DNA of 47,516 nt from Methylobacterium aquaticum. Lineage in GTDB: Bacteria; Pseudomonadota; Alphaproteobacteria; Rhizobiales; Beijerinckiaceae. Under the pieces are notes generated by a model, which worked only from the letters and a program-made list of their open reading frames with translations, ran no database searches and was not told the DNA's origin. The stretch covers positions 1 through 47,516 of the forward strand of contig NZ_LABX01000082.1 in NCBI RefSeq assembly GCF_001043915.1, written 5' to 3'. Positions 32,410 through 39,446 of the stretch are shown here, piece after piece (within the stretch, counting starts at the first letter, position 1; each line of letters starts with the position of its first letter). The translations under genes and the position numbers were made by a program.

Positions 32410-32627
32410 GCAGATTTCGCCGAAGTGGTCGCCAGTTCGGGAGAAAAAACGTCTGCGATCAAACAAGAACCTAGAGCACGGCCCGATCACGTTGCAATCG
32501 GGCAGTGCTATAGGTCTTTGATTTTGCCGCATTTTCTGCGACCGACCGGTGTCCACTTGGTCGGAAAATGCTCTAAGCGGGCAAAGCGGTAAACGGGCAA
32601 ATTCGCGGGTGTTGGGGTTTGCTCAAG
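32406..32627 (-). repeat. Approx. 106-bp palindromic repeat, copy C, split by a nested copy
   Basis: Bases 32406-32470 are the inverse of the right arm of copy B (CTAAGCAGATTTCGCCGAAG, then GTGGTCGCC, then GATCAAACAAGA). The rest of the element resumes at 32574 with CTAAGCGGGCAAAGCG, which matches the inverse of copy B's left unit (CTAAGCGGACGAAGCG) at 14 of 16 positions, and fades out by about 32627. Copy D lies in between, with CTA at both junctions. It supplies the stop codon of pxpC. Confidence 0.7.
32471..32577 (+). repeat. Approx. 106-bp palindromic repeat, copy D, nested in copy C
   Basis: The ends CTAGAGCAC (from 32471) and AATGCTCTAA (to 32577) are inverted. The left unit is a hairpin with CCGAT/ATCGG and GAGCAC/GTGCTA. 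The right arm has TTTGATTTTGCCGCATTTT, CTGCGACC and CCGGTGTCCACTTGGTCGG, which closely match copy A. Arms of this kind (AGAGCATTTTC...GTGTCCACTT) are common in intergenic repeats of Hyphomicrobiales. CTA on both sides may be a target duplication. Confidence 0.8.
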
Positions 32628-32754
32628 CTGTCCAGGTGTGAGTGAGGATTGGCATGACGGTGCCGGATCGCGGGCGGGCCGTAGCGCAGTACGTAAGCCT
32701 GGAATTTCGATGACGTAAGCGGCGGATGGTCCATGCACCATCCTCAAACGAATG

Positions 32755-32880
32755 ATACCGACGGTCGAAAGAAAACGACCTTTGGTTCCGTTCTCCAATT
32801 TTCGCTCAGCCTTTGGCTTAGGATCGAAAATTTGAGATGGCTCATCGGCCCGATGCGTCAGCATCTTGGGCCGATGGTAT
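32755..32880 (+). repeat. 126-bp cloverleaf-like intergenic repeat, copy 2
   Basis: Same length as copy 1 and about 94 % identical. The ends ATACCG and TGGTAT pair. Here the middle stem AATTTTCG / CGAAAATT is perfect over 8 bp, better than in copy 1. It sits between two convergent genes, so this copy is not in a leader RNA. Confidence 0.85.
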
Positions 32881-33124
32881 GAGTGGAAAGGCTGCCGCTG
32901 GGCCGGCGACGCTTGAGGGTCCGTTGTGGAGCAACGAGCGGCCACTCGCGTACCCGCGATCGAAGGTCGGCATCTGGCGCAGTCCGGACCTGATGACGGC
33001 GCGCCAGCCGTCGTCCCGAACATCTGCTGGAAGAACGTGCCGTGCAGGGCGGCGCATCCGGCGAGGACCCGCGATGGGCTCGATCGCACTTCTGGTCGGC
33101 CCCTGCCCGTCGATCCGTGCCGGA

Positions 33125-33988
33125 TCAGGCGGCCTTCAGGCCGAAATCGTAGGTGAGGTGGCGGAAAGGCCGCTCCATCGCCCGCCCGTCCGGCGCCCGT
33201 CCGGCCGGATGCTCGGCGAACTCGGCGATCAGCGAGGTCTTCACCCCGAATACCGCGTCCGAATCGAGCCACGGGCTGTCCGCCGCGAAGACGTGGGTGA
33301 TCAGCGTCTCGTGGCCGGGCGCCGCGATCATGAAGTGCACGTGCGCCGGCCGGTTCGGATGGCGGCTGGTGGCGTTCAGCATCTCGCCGACCGGCCCGTC
33401 GGCGGGGATCGGGTACCAGGCCGGCATCACGGTCCAGAAGTGGAAGCGCCCCTCCGCGTCGGTGCGGAACTGCGCCCGTCCGGCGAGCCCGCCGAGCGCG
33501 TCGAGCTGCTGCACGTCGTAAGAGCCATCGTCGTCGGCGTGCCAGACGTCGACGGTGGCGCCCGCGAGCGCCCGTCCGTCGGCGGACGCGACCGAGCCGG
33601 TGACGAGGAGCGGCGTGCCCTCGAGCGGGCCGGCGATGTCGGCGCCGTTCGGCCGCTCGGGCGCCTCCGCGACGTAGAAGGGGCCGAGCACCGTGGTCTC
33701 GGTTGCGCCCTCCGGCATGCGATGGTTGATGGCGTCGACCAGCATCGAGACGCCGAGCGTGTCGGAGAGCAGGATGAATTCCTGGCGGTGCTGGTCGCAT
33801 AGCTGCCCGGTGCGGGTCAGGAAGGCGATGCCGGCCTGCCACTCCTCGAAGCTCAGGTCGACGTCGCGCACGAAGTCGTGCAGGTGGCGCACGAGGCTCG
33901 TCAGGATCGCCTTCAGGCGCGGGTCCGGCGTCTCGGCGAAGCGGTCGACCACGGCCTGCGTGATGGTGTGCTCGTTGAAGTCGCGCAT
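33125..33988 (-). CDS. Hydroxyquinol 1,2-dioxygenase (intradiol ring cleavage)
   Basis: This 287-residue non-haem Fe(III) enzyme splits 1,2,4-trihydroxybenzene to maleylacetate. Iron ligands are Tyr157 (GSYDVQQ), Tyr192 (MPAWYPIP), His216 and His218 (RPAHVHFM). The N-terminal domain carries VRDVDLSFEEWQAGIAFLTRTGQ (two parts), seen in the catechol/hydroxyquinol dimer family. MPAWYPIPADGPVGEML favours hydroxyquinol over catechol. The ATG at 33988 follows GGGAGAGG. It lies 60 bp after maleylacetate reductase, the next enzyme in the pathway, which strongly supports the call. Confidence 0.9.
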   Translation of the reverse strand: MRDFNEHTITQAVVDRFAETPDPRLKAILTSLVRHLHDFVRDVDLSFEEWQAGIAFLTRTGQLCDQHRQEFILLSDTLGVSMLVDAINHRMPEGATETTVLGPFYVAEAPERPNGADIAGPLEGTPLLVTGSVASADGRALAGATVDVWHADDDGSYDVQQLDALGGLAGRAQFRTDAEGRFHFWTVMPAWYPIPADGPVGEMLNATSRHPNRPAHVHFMIAAPGHETLITHVFAADSPWLDSDAVFGVKTSLIAEFAEHPAGRAPDGRAMERPFRHLTYDFGLKAA

Positions 33989-34048
33989 CGGCGCCTCTCC
34001 CGTCCTGGGCGTTCCCACGCGGGCGCTGTCCCGCGCCCGCCCATGATC

Positions 34049-35134
34049 TTACACCGCCGCGTCCGGACGGCGCCCGTGGAACGCGTTGTCGAGCAGCCGG
34101 CGGATCGCGCCCGGCTCCAGCGGTCGCGGATTCCAGTAGGAATTCGCCACCGCCGCCTCGGCCGCCCGGTCGAGCCCCGCCTCCGGCATGCCGATCGTCT
34201 TCAGGGCGGTGGGTACGCCGAGCGAGGCGGCGAGATCGTGGAGGCCTTGCGGCCCGTCCGCCGCCCCGAGCGCGCGGGCGACCCGGGCCATCGCCTCCGG
34301 CGCGGCTGGGGCGTTGTAGGCGGCGGCGTGGGGCAGCACGACCGCGTGAGTTGCGGCGTGCGGGAGATCGAAGGAGCCGCCGAGCACGTGGCAGAGCTTG
34401 TGGTGCAAAGCCATGCCGACTGTGCCGAGGCAGGCCCCGGCGAGCCACGCGCCGTAGAGCGCGTCCGCCCGCGCCGTCCGGTCCTGCGGTGCGGCCGCGA
34501 TCGCCGGCAGGGCACGGGCGAGCGCCCGGATCGCCTCCTCGGCCATCAGCGAGACGATCGGGTTGCGGTCCTGAGCGTAGAGCGCCTCGACCGCGTGCGC
34601 GACGGCGTTGAGGCCCGACGTCGCCGTGAGGCTCAAGGGCAGGCCGAGCGTCAGGTCGATGTCGTAGACCACCACCTCCGGCAGGATCTTCTGCGATTTC
34701 TGCGTCGTCTTGACCTTCTGGCCCGGCTCGGCCCCGTCGCGGGTCTCGCCGAGGATCGGCGTCATCTCCGAGCCCGCATAGGTCGTCGGCACCACGATCT
34801 GGTCGAGGTCGGTGCGCAGCGCGATCGCCTTGCCGAGCCCGGTCGTCGAGCCGCCCCCGACCGCGATCACGCAATCGGCGTCGAGCGCCCGCACCCGCGC
34901 CACCGCGGCCTCGGTCACGGCGACGGGCGTGTGCATCACCGCCTCCGCGATCACCCCGACGGCGCGCTCCCCGAGCAGGCCGGCGAGCGCCTCGGCCTGT
35001 CCGCGCTGGCCGGGCGTCGAGAGCACGACCGCGCGGGAGCGCCCGAGGGTCTCCATCTCGCGCGGCACCTCCGCGAGGGTGCCGTGCCCGAGCACCACGC
35101 GGGTCGGCAGGCCGGGAAAGCGGAACCCCTCCAT
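34049..35134 (-). CDS. Maleylacetate reductase
   Basis: This 361-residue NAD(P)H-dependent member of the iron-alcohol-dehydrogenase superfamily reduces maleylacetate to 3-oxoadipate. Marks are the nucleotide loop VGGGSTTGLGKAIALR, the typical PTTYAGSEMTPILGET, and LHHKLCHVLGGSFDLPHAATHAVVLPH (several parts) with the His residues of the former metal site. The ATG at 35134 is clear. It starts 3 bp after the Dabb gene, so the two are co-transcribed and are followed by hydroxyquinol dioxygenase. 3-Oxoadipate is also the end product of the catechol branch, linking the two clusters. Confidence 0.92.
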   Translation of the reverse strand: MEGFRFPGLPTRVVLGHGTLAEVPREMETLGRSRAVVLSTPGQRGQAEALAGLLGERAVGVIAEAVMHTPVAVTEAAVARVRALDADCVIAVGGGSTTGLGKAIALRTDLDQIVVPTTYAGSEMTPILGETRDGAEPGQKVKTTQKSQKILPEVVVYDIDLTLGLPLSLTATSGLNAVAHAVEALYAQDRNPIVSLMAEEAIRALARALPAIAAAPQDRTARADALYGAWLAGACLGTVGMALHHKLCHVLGGSFDLPHAATHAVVLPHAAAYNAPAAPEAMARVARALGAADGPQGLHDLAASLGVPTALKTIGMPEAGLDRAAEAAVANSYWNPRPLEPGAIRRLLDNAFHGRRPDAAV

Positions 35135-35137
35135 CGT

Positions 35138-35443
35138 TCAGGCCCCCACCACGTAGTCGACCTGATGCCGGCTGATCCGCAGGCCCTCCAGCTCGGCCCG
35201 CACACGGCCGTGCTCCGGGTGGTCGCGATAGGCGTCGAGAGCCGCGGGACTGTCGAACTCGGTGTAGAGGACGACGTCGCAGGCGTCGTCGATCCGGCTC
35301 TCGTCGAGCCCGACTTCAAGGTGGAGAAGCCCGGGGATCCGGCCGCGCAGGCCCTCGAAGGCGGCGCGCACCCGCTCGGCATTGGCCGCCTTTGCGGTCG
35401 GCGACGTGCCGGCCATCCGCCACATCACGATGTGCTTGATCAT
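35138..35443 (-). CDS. Dabb (stress-responsive alpha/beta-barrel) domain protein
   Basis: This 101-residue protein is a single Dabb domain: MIKHIVMWRM at the first strand, AFEGLRGRIPGLLHLEVG, DVVLYTEFDSPAALDAYRDHPEH and the final VDYVVGA. It is a dimeric ferredoxin-like barrel. Members bind or turn over aromatic and polyketide-like molecules, though most have no known reaction. It is the first gene of the operon with maleylacetate reductase (3 bp) and hydroxyquinol dioxygenase and is divergent from a LysR gene. A role in handling a trihydroxylated ring or its product is inferred. Confidence 0.85.
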   Translation of the reverse strand: MIKHIVMWRMAGTSPTAKAANAERVRAAFEGLRGRIPGLLHLEVGLDESRIDDACDVVLYTEFDSPAALDAYRDHPEHGRVRAELEGLRISRHQVDYVVGA

Positions 35444-35550
35444 CCGACCCGTTCCCGTTGCGTGGCAGCTCCGTTCCCCGATTGTTAAGTTTTTCGCTGC
35501 CGGGTCATAAGATGGTCCGCGCGTGAATCAGTTTTGCAGGATCTGAGAAA

Positions 35551-36510
35551 ATGGATCGTCTCGGCCAGCTCGACCTCTTCGTGGCGGTCGCCGAGATCGG
35601 CAGCATCAGCGGGGCGGCGGAGGCCCGCGGCATGTCCATCGCCGCGGCGAGCCGCACGCTCGCGGCCCTGGAGGAGCGGCTCGGCGTGCTGCTGGTGCGG
35701 CGCAGCACCCGCACCCTCTCGCTCACCGACGAGGGCGGCAAGCTCCTGGTGCGCGCCCGCAGCATCCTGGCGGACGTGGCCGACAGCGAGGCCGAACTCA
35801 CCGGCGCGGCGCTCGCTCCGAGCGGCCTGCTCCGGGTCAGCGCCTCGCTCTCCTTCGCGCTGCTGCACATCGCGCCGCGGCTGCCGGCCTACCACGCCCT
35901 CTACCCGAACGTGCGCGTCCACGTCGAAGTCTCGAACCGCTACGTCGACTTGATCGATGCCGGGATCGACGTCGCCATCCGCACCCGCGAGTTCGAGCCC
36001 GACCGCGCCATCACCATCCGGCGCCTCGCCGAGACCCGCCGCATCCTCACGGCCGCCCCGGCCTATCTGGCGAAGGCCGGCATGCCGCTCCACCCCCTGG
36101 ATCTCGCGCAGCACGCCCTGCTGCTCTACGTCTACGCCAACAACCCCAACGAGCTCGGCTTCACCCGTGGGGCCGAGACGGTGCGGGTGCCGGCCCACGG
36201 CCTGCTCGAATCGAACGACGGCCAGATCCTGCGCGCGGCGGCCCTGAACGGACACGGCGTCCTGGTGCAACCGACCTACATCGTGCACGACGACGTCATG
36301 GCGGGGCGCCTCGTGCCAGTCCTCGACGACTGGGACCTGCCGCGGCTTCGCATCAACTTCGCCTACCCGACCCGCAAGCACCTCTCGGCCAAGGTCCGGT
36401 CCTTCATCGCCTTCGTGGCCGCCGATTTCGAGGCGAACGCCTTTACCCACCGCTGGACCGGGGCGACGCAGCGGCCCGCCGCCGGGGCTCCGTCATGCAT
36501 GGGGCGGTGA
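35551..36510 (+). CDS. LysR-family regulator, probable controller of the hydroxyquinol operon
   Basis: This 319-residue regulator has an N-terminal winged helix (1-60: MDRLGQLDLFVAVAEIGSIS, then AASRTLAALEERLGV) and a LysR substrate domain (about 90-295; RVSASLSFALLHIAPRLPAY). The RRSTRTLSLTDEG segment is of the CrgA/PbcR-like subgroup. The ATG at 35551 follows a short AT-rich leader. It is divergent from the Dabb-maleylacetate reductase-hydroxyquinol dioxygenase operon, with a 107-bp gap, so it most likely activates that operon in response to a pathway intermediate. Confidence 0.88.
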   Translation: MDRLGQLDLFVAVAEIGSISGAAEARGMSIAAASRTLAALEERLGVLLVRRSTRTLSLTDEGGKLLVRARSILADVADSEAELTGAALAPSGLLRVSASLSFALLHIAPRLPAYHALYPNVRVHVEVSNRYVDLIDAGIDVAIRTREFEPDRAITIRRLAETRRILTAAPAYLAKAGMPLHPLDLAQHALLLYVYANNPNELGFTRGAETVRVPAHGLLESNDGQILRAAALNGHGVLVQPTYIVHDDVMAGRLVPVLDDWDLPRLRINFAYPTRKHLSAKVRSFIAFVAADFEANAFTHRWTGATQRPAAGAPSCMGR

Positions 36511-36613
36511 GAGTGCCGCTGCCTGCGCGAGGTGATTGTCGGGCCGGGCGTTGCGGATGCCTCGACATGATGCGGGCGGCCGCGGCGGCACGCCGTTGCT
36601 CGCGCCTCCGAAA

Positions 36614-36628
36614 TTCAGATATATGAAC
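36614..36628 (-). promoter_or_regulatory. Candidate IclR operator at the iclR-type gene's own start
   Basis: The dyad TTCAGATATATGAA (36614-36627) contains ATATATGAAC, whose inverse GTTCATATAT recurs exactly at 39011-39020. It overlaps the proposed start codon of the IclR-family gene, a position suited to autorepression. AT-rich dyads with TTC...GAA ends are usual for this regulator family. Confidence 0.45.
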
Positions 36629-37417
36629 AGGATGAGCCGCGACGCCGATCACACCCCTGCGACCGTCAAATCCGCCGACCGCGTCCTGACCCTGTTCGAG
36701 CTGCTCGGCACCGGCAGCCGCGAGATGTCGCATACGGACATCGCGGCCGCGCTCGACATCCCGAAGAGCAGCCTGACGCAGCTCTTGAAGAACCTCGTCG
36801 GGCGCGGCTGGCTCGCCTACTCGCCGAGCACGAAGGGCTACTCTCTCGGGGACGCCTTCACCAGGCTGGCGCGCCGCGCCGGTCGGGCGCGGGATCTCGT
36901 CGAGTGCGCCGGGCCGGTGCTCGCGGAACTGACGGCCCGCACCTCGGAGTCGAGCGCGATGAACGTGCTCAAGGACGACAGGGCCGAGGTGGTGGCGACG
37001 GTGCTCGGCCCGCAGCGGCTGGTGTCGCACATGCGGCTCGGCGACGTGGCGCCGCTCTACGCCACCTCCGGCGGAAAGGTCATCCTCGCCTACCTGTCGC
37101 CGGAGCGTCAGGAGCAATACCTGAGTCGGGTGGCGTTCGTCCGGGCGACCCCCACCACCATCCACTCCGCGCAGGTGCTCCGCGACCAGCTGCACGAGAT
37201 CAGGCGACAGGGCGTCGCCTTCTCGTTCGACGAGTGGACGCCCGGGATCACCGGCGCCGCGCGCCCGATCCTGTCCCGGTCCGGCGAGGTGATCGCCTCG
37301 ATCAACGTCGCGGTCCCGTCCGTCCGCTTCGACGACAAGCTGCGCAAGAAGATCGCCGCCGCGCTGCTCTGGGCCGTCGAAGCGGTGCAGGGCGAGGTGC
37401 GGCAGGACGCGGCCTGA
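36623..37417 (+). CDS. IclR-family transcription regulator
   Basis: This 264-residue regulator has an N-terminal winged helix (about 12-75) with VKSADRVLTLFELLGTGSRE, HTDIAAALDIPKSSLTQLLK and the wing WLAYSPSTKGYSLG. The C-terminal effector domain has SSAMNVLKDDRAEVVATVLG, ATSGGKVILAYLSPE and SFDEWTPGITGAARPIL. The start is ATG 36623 or 36632; both lie in or next to a dyad that may be its operator. It is convergent with the TIM-barrel gene. Shared AT-rich motifs suggest it controls the divergent pair at 38996 and 39447. Confidence 0.88.
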   Translation: MNRMSRDADHTPATVKSADRVLTLFELLGTGSREMSHTDIAAALDIPKSSLTQLLKNLVGRGWLAYSPSTKGYSLGDAFTRLARRAGRARDLVECAGPVLAELTARTSESSAMNVLKDDRAEVVATVLGPQRLVSHMRLGDVAPLYATSGGKVILAYLSPERQEQYLSRVAFVRATPTTIHSAQVLRDQLHEIRRQGVAFSFDEWTPGITGAARPILSRSGEVIASINVAVPSVRFDDKLRKKIAAALLWAVEAVQGEVRQDAA

Positions 37418-37456
37418 CGGCCCGGTGACGGGTCTCGTCGAGAGCTTGCGCGTCTT

Positions 37457-38263
37457 TCAGCGGCCGAGACGGGCCAGCAGGCTCCGGCTGGCCGCGAAGG
37501 CCGCCTTCGCGCGCGCGGCGGGCGGCAGGCCGGCCGCGGCAGCCGATGGCGCCTCGACGGCGATGACGGCGTCCCGCGGTACGGCGTGGAGGAGGGCCAT
37601 GAGCGGCAGCCCACCTTCGCCCGGAAGGAGCCGGCCGCCGCGCGCCTCGTCCCGCAGCGCCGCACGTGCCGGGATCGCCGCCGGGGCGTCGCAGAGATGG
37701 ACGAGGCTGAACAGACCGGGATCGTAGCGGGCGAGATCGGACGGGCTGCTCCCCGATCGGCTCAGATGCAGTGCGTCGACGAGGATGCCCGCGTCGGCCG
37801 GCCTCACCCGGGTCAGCAGCGCATGGGCGTCGCCGAGTGTCCGGACCTGCGTGTAGGGCAGGAATTCCAGCATGACGCGCAGGCCGCAACGGGCGGCCGC
37901 CTCGCAGAGTTGCCCGAGATGGTCGACCAGGCGCGACTCGTCGGAATCGTTGCCCGAGACGATGACGGAGCGCGCTCCGAGCGCTGCGGCGACCTCCAGA
38001 ACCGGCAGGAGATCCGCGACCCGGGTCTCGGGGGTGATCCAGATCGCCTCGACGTCCCGGAGTGCGACGGCGCGCGCCCGCAGCCGCTCCCGGATCGCGC
38101 GCTGCAGGGCGGCGTCGCCGACGACCGGAACGATGGGCGCCGCTCCGGGCGGCGCGACGAGCCGCAGGCCGACCCCGTCGAACCCGGCATCAGCCGCGGC
38201 GTCGATCAGGGCGAGCGGATCGGCATCGATCACGGAGAAATGCGCGAGCGATAGCAGGGACAT
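37457..38263 (-). CDS. Sugar phosphate isomerase/epimerase-like TIM-barrel protein
   Basis: This 268-residue xylose-isomerase-like barrel (AP endonuclease 2 superfamily) has probable metal ligands Glu133 (MLEFLPYTQ), Asp163 (ILVDALH), His189 (SLVHLCDAP) and Glu237 (AVEAPS). The family includes sugar epimerases, inosose dehydratase and 3-dehydroshikimate dehydratase. The ATG at 38263 follows GAAGGATCCG. It is downstream of the NTF2-like gene (107-bp gap, same strand). With an aromatic-acid transporter and a Gfo/Idh/MocA enzyme across the promoter, a ring-forming or dehydrating step on a cyclic polyol acid is a fair guess, not a finding. Confidence 0.8.
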   Translation of the reverse strand: MSLLSLAHFSVIDADPLALIDAAADAGFDGVGLRLVAPPGAAPIVPVVGDAALQRAIRERLRARAVALRDVEAIWITPETRVADLLPVLEVAAALGARSVIVSGNDSDESRLVDHLGQLCEAAARCGLRVMLEFLPYTQVRTLGDAHALLTRVRPADAGILVDALHLSRSGSSPSDLARYDPGLFSLVHLCDAPAAIPARAALRDEARGGRLLPGEGGLPLMALLHAVPRDAVIAVEAPSAAAAGLPPAARAKAAFAASRSLLARLGR

Positions 38264-38369
38264 CGGATCCTTCCTCGGCGAATCTCGGGCGACCGCCCCG
38301 AGGCGGGCATCGTGCGTGAGGGGGCCTGGATCCGCGCGCGACTCCAAGACGTCCTCCGCGGCGAAGTCA

Positions 38370-38996
38370 TCACAGCGCCAGCGGCTCGCCCCGCAGCCAA
38401 GCCTCGCCATGGCGGTAGAGCGCCGCGACCTCCGGCCCGGTCAGCCCCGGCATGCTCCGCTTGACCGTGTAGCCGATGCGCGTCTGCAGGTAGGCGAGGT
38501 GGCGGTAGCCTTCGGGAAAGCTCGCGAGCAGCGCGTGATCGAGAATCGGCACGGCGCCTGGCGTCACCGGATCCATGCGGTCCTTCTCGTAGATCGGTTG
38601 ACGCAAGACGATCCCCCATCGCCCCTGCCGCTTGCACAGGAAATCGTAGAAGCGGCCGGTACAAACGACGTCGACCATCACACCTTCGACCCGGGCGCGT
38701 TGCGAGATCGTCATCTTCGTCTGTGAGATCGCGCGGACACCGGCGAGATCGATCGAGATCCCGCCGAGAAAATGCAGAATATTGATGCCCTTGGCGAAGC
38801 CCGCCTGGCTCATGGCAATGAACTCGTCGGCGGTGCCCTGCGTCCAGGTCGCCATCATGCGGCCCTCCGGGTCCCACACCGTGCGGAACCGCTCCCAGTC
38901 GCCCGCATCCCGCCAGACGACCCAGTCCTGCAACAGGTCGCGGATCTGGCGGCGATCCGCTGCCTCGCTCCCGGGCCCGTGTTCGACGTCGCTCAT
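38370..38996 (-). CDS. NTF2-like (SnoaL-type) protein, unknown reaction
   Basis: This 208-residue protein has a cone-shaped NTF2 fold pattern: RRQIRDLLQDWVVWRDAGDWERF, DPEGRMMATWTQGTADEF, HFLGGISIDLAG, then VEGVMVDVVCTGRFYDFL. Residues 130-208, past the usual core, carry FPEGYRHLAYLQTRIGY. Enzymes of this shape include dehydratases, isomerases, and ring-hydroxylase beta subunits. The ATG at 38996 follows GAGGCGAGCGG. It is the first gene of a two-gene minus-strand operon with the TIM-barrel protein, divergent from a Gfo/Idh/MocA gene. The 39011-39020 motif just upstream suggests IclR control. Confidence 0.75.
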   Translation of the reverse strand: MSDVEHGPGSEAADRRQIRDLLQDWVVWRDAGDWERFRTVWDPEGRMMATWTQGTADEFIAMSQAGFAKGINILHFLGGISIDLAGVRAISQTKMTISQRARVEGVMVDVVCTGRFYDFLCKRQGRWGIVLRQPIYEKDRMDPVTPGAVPILDHALLASFPEGYRHLAYLQTRIGYTVKRSMPGLTGPEVAALYRHGEAWLRGEPLAL

Positions 38997-39009
38997 CCGC
39001 TCGCCTCAT

Positions 39010-39028
39010 AGTTCATATATAAAAACAA
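39010..39028 (+). promoter_or_regulatory. Candidate IclR operator, copy at the NTF2-like promoter
   Basis: AGTTCATATATAAAAACAA shares 17 of 19 bases with the motif at 39287-39305 and contains the GTTCATATAT found inverted at the IclR gene. It lies 14 bp before the NTF2-like start codon, where binding would block transcription or initiation. Confidence 0.5.
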
Positions 39029-39206
39029 TTTCTGTGTATGATCAGTGTCGCCGCTCCTGTCAATGAGGTGGAGCCTGGCAAATGTCCATTCCGTGGGTGC
39101 GACGGCATCACCCACGGCTCAAGGGCGGCAGGGCAGGAGCGACGAGGCGAGCGCGCCGATCGTGGACTTGCATCACGTCCGTTCCGGTTGGGTCCGCTGC
39201 CGCTCG

Positions 39207-39254
39207 ATGGCAGGTGTCCAGGATGGCAGGTGTCCAGAATGGCAGGTGTCCAAG
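39207..39254 (+). repeat. 16-bp tandem repeat, three units
   Basis: Three head-to-tail copies of ATGGCAGGTGTCCAGG are present, with the second and third units differing at one or two end positions. The array sits between the two AT-rich motifs of the divergent promoter. Copy number could vary between strains by slippage and change promoter spacing. Confidence 0.8.
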
Positions 39255-39274
39255 CCAGCCTTGACGGCGCGTTC

Positions 39275-39305
39275 TTCATATGAAACAGTTCATAAATAGA
39301 AACAA
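39275..39305 (+). promoter_or_regulatory. Candidate IclR operator, copy at the Gfo/Idh/MocA promoter
   Basis: The perfect palindrome TTCATATGAA (39275-39284) is followed at once by AGTTCATAAATAGAAACAA (39287-39305), which matches the 39010-39028 motif at 17 of 19 positions. It is about 140 bp before the GTG start of the oxidoreductase gene. Confidence 0.5.
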
Positions 39306-39446
39306 GCATCGTGGTCGGGACGCCGCGCCTCAGCGAGGCGGCAGACGGCTTCGAGACACGCCGACAGGGCGTGCGCCGCGCCACCCGACCCTTGCCTCGA
39401 TCCACGCCCGGCCGCGGTAGCGCCGTCATCGAGAAGGAAACGTCAC

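Larger units (their letters stand above)
32410..33124. other. 715-bp convergent gap filled mainly by repeats
   Basis: From left to right it holds the split repeat C with nested copy D (to about 32627), 127 bp without features, the 126-bp cloverleaf-like repeat copy 2 (32755-32880), and about 240 bp (32881-33124) open on both strands but with no start signal and no recognised family. That last part could be a decayed gene. Confidence 0.6.
38997..39446. promoter_or_regulatory. 450-bp divergent promoter region with repeated AT-rich motif
   Basis: This region separates the NTF2-like gene (minus) from the Gfo/Idh/MocA gene (plus). It holds two copies of an AT-rich motif (39010-39028 and 39287-39305), a perfect TTCATATGAA palindrome (39275-39284), and a 16-bp unit repeated three times (39207-39254). 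No credible gene lies inside. The length is unusual for a simple divergent promoter. Confidence 0.55.

Noticed and set aside
32842..33057. A 71-residue minus-strand gene or transposase remnant
   Set aside because: It has no ribosome-binding site and no transposase motif, and part of it is translated from the 126-bp repeat. It is left as unassigned sequence.
39207..39254. Short repeats as a CRISPR array
   Set aside because: The units are 16 bp, directly adjacent, with no spacers and no cas genes.
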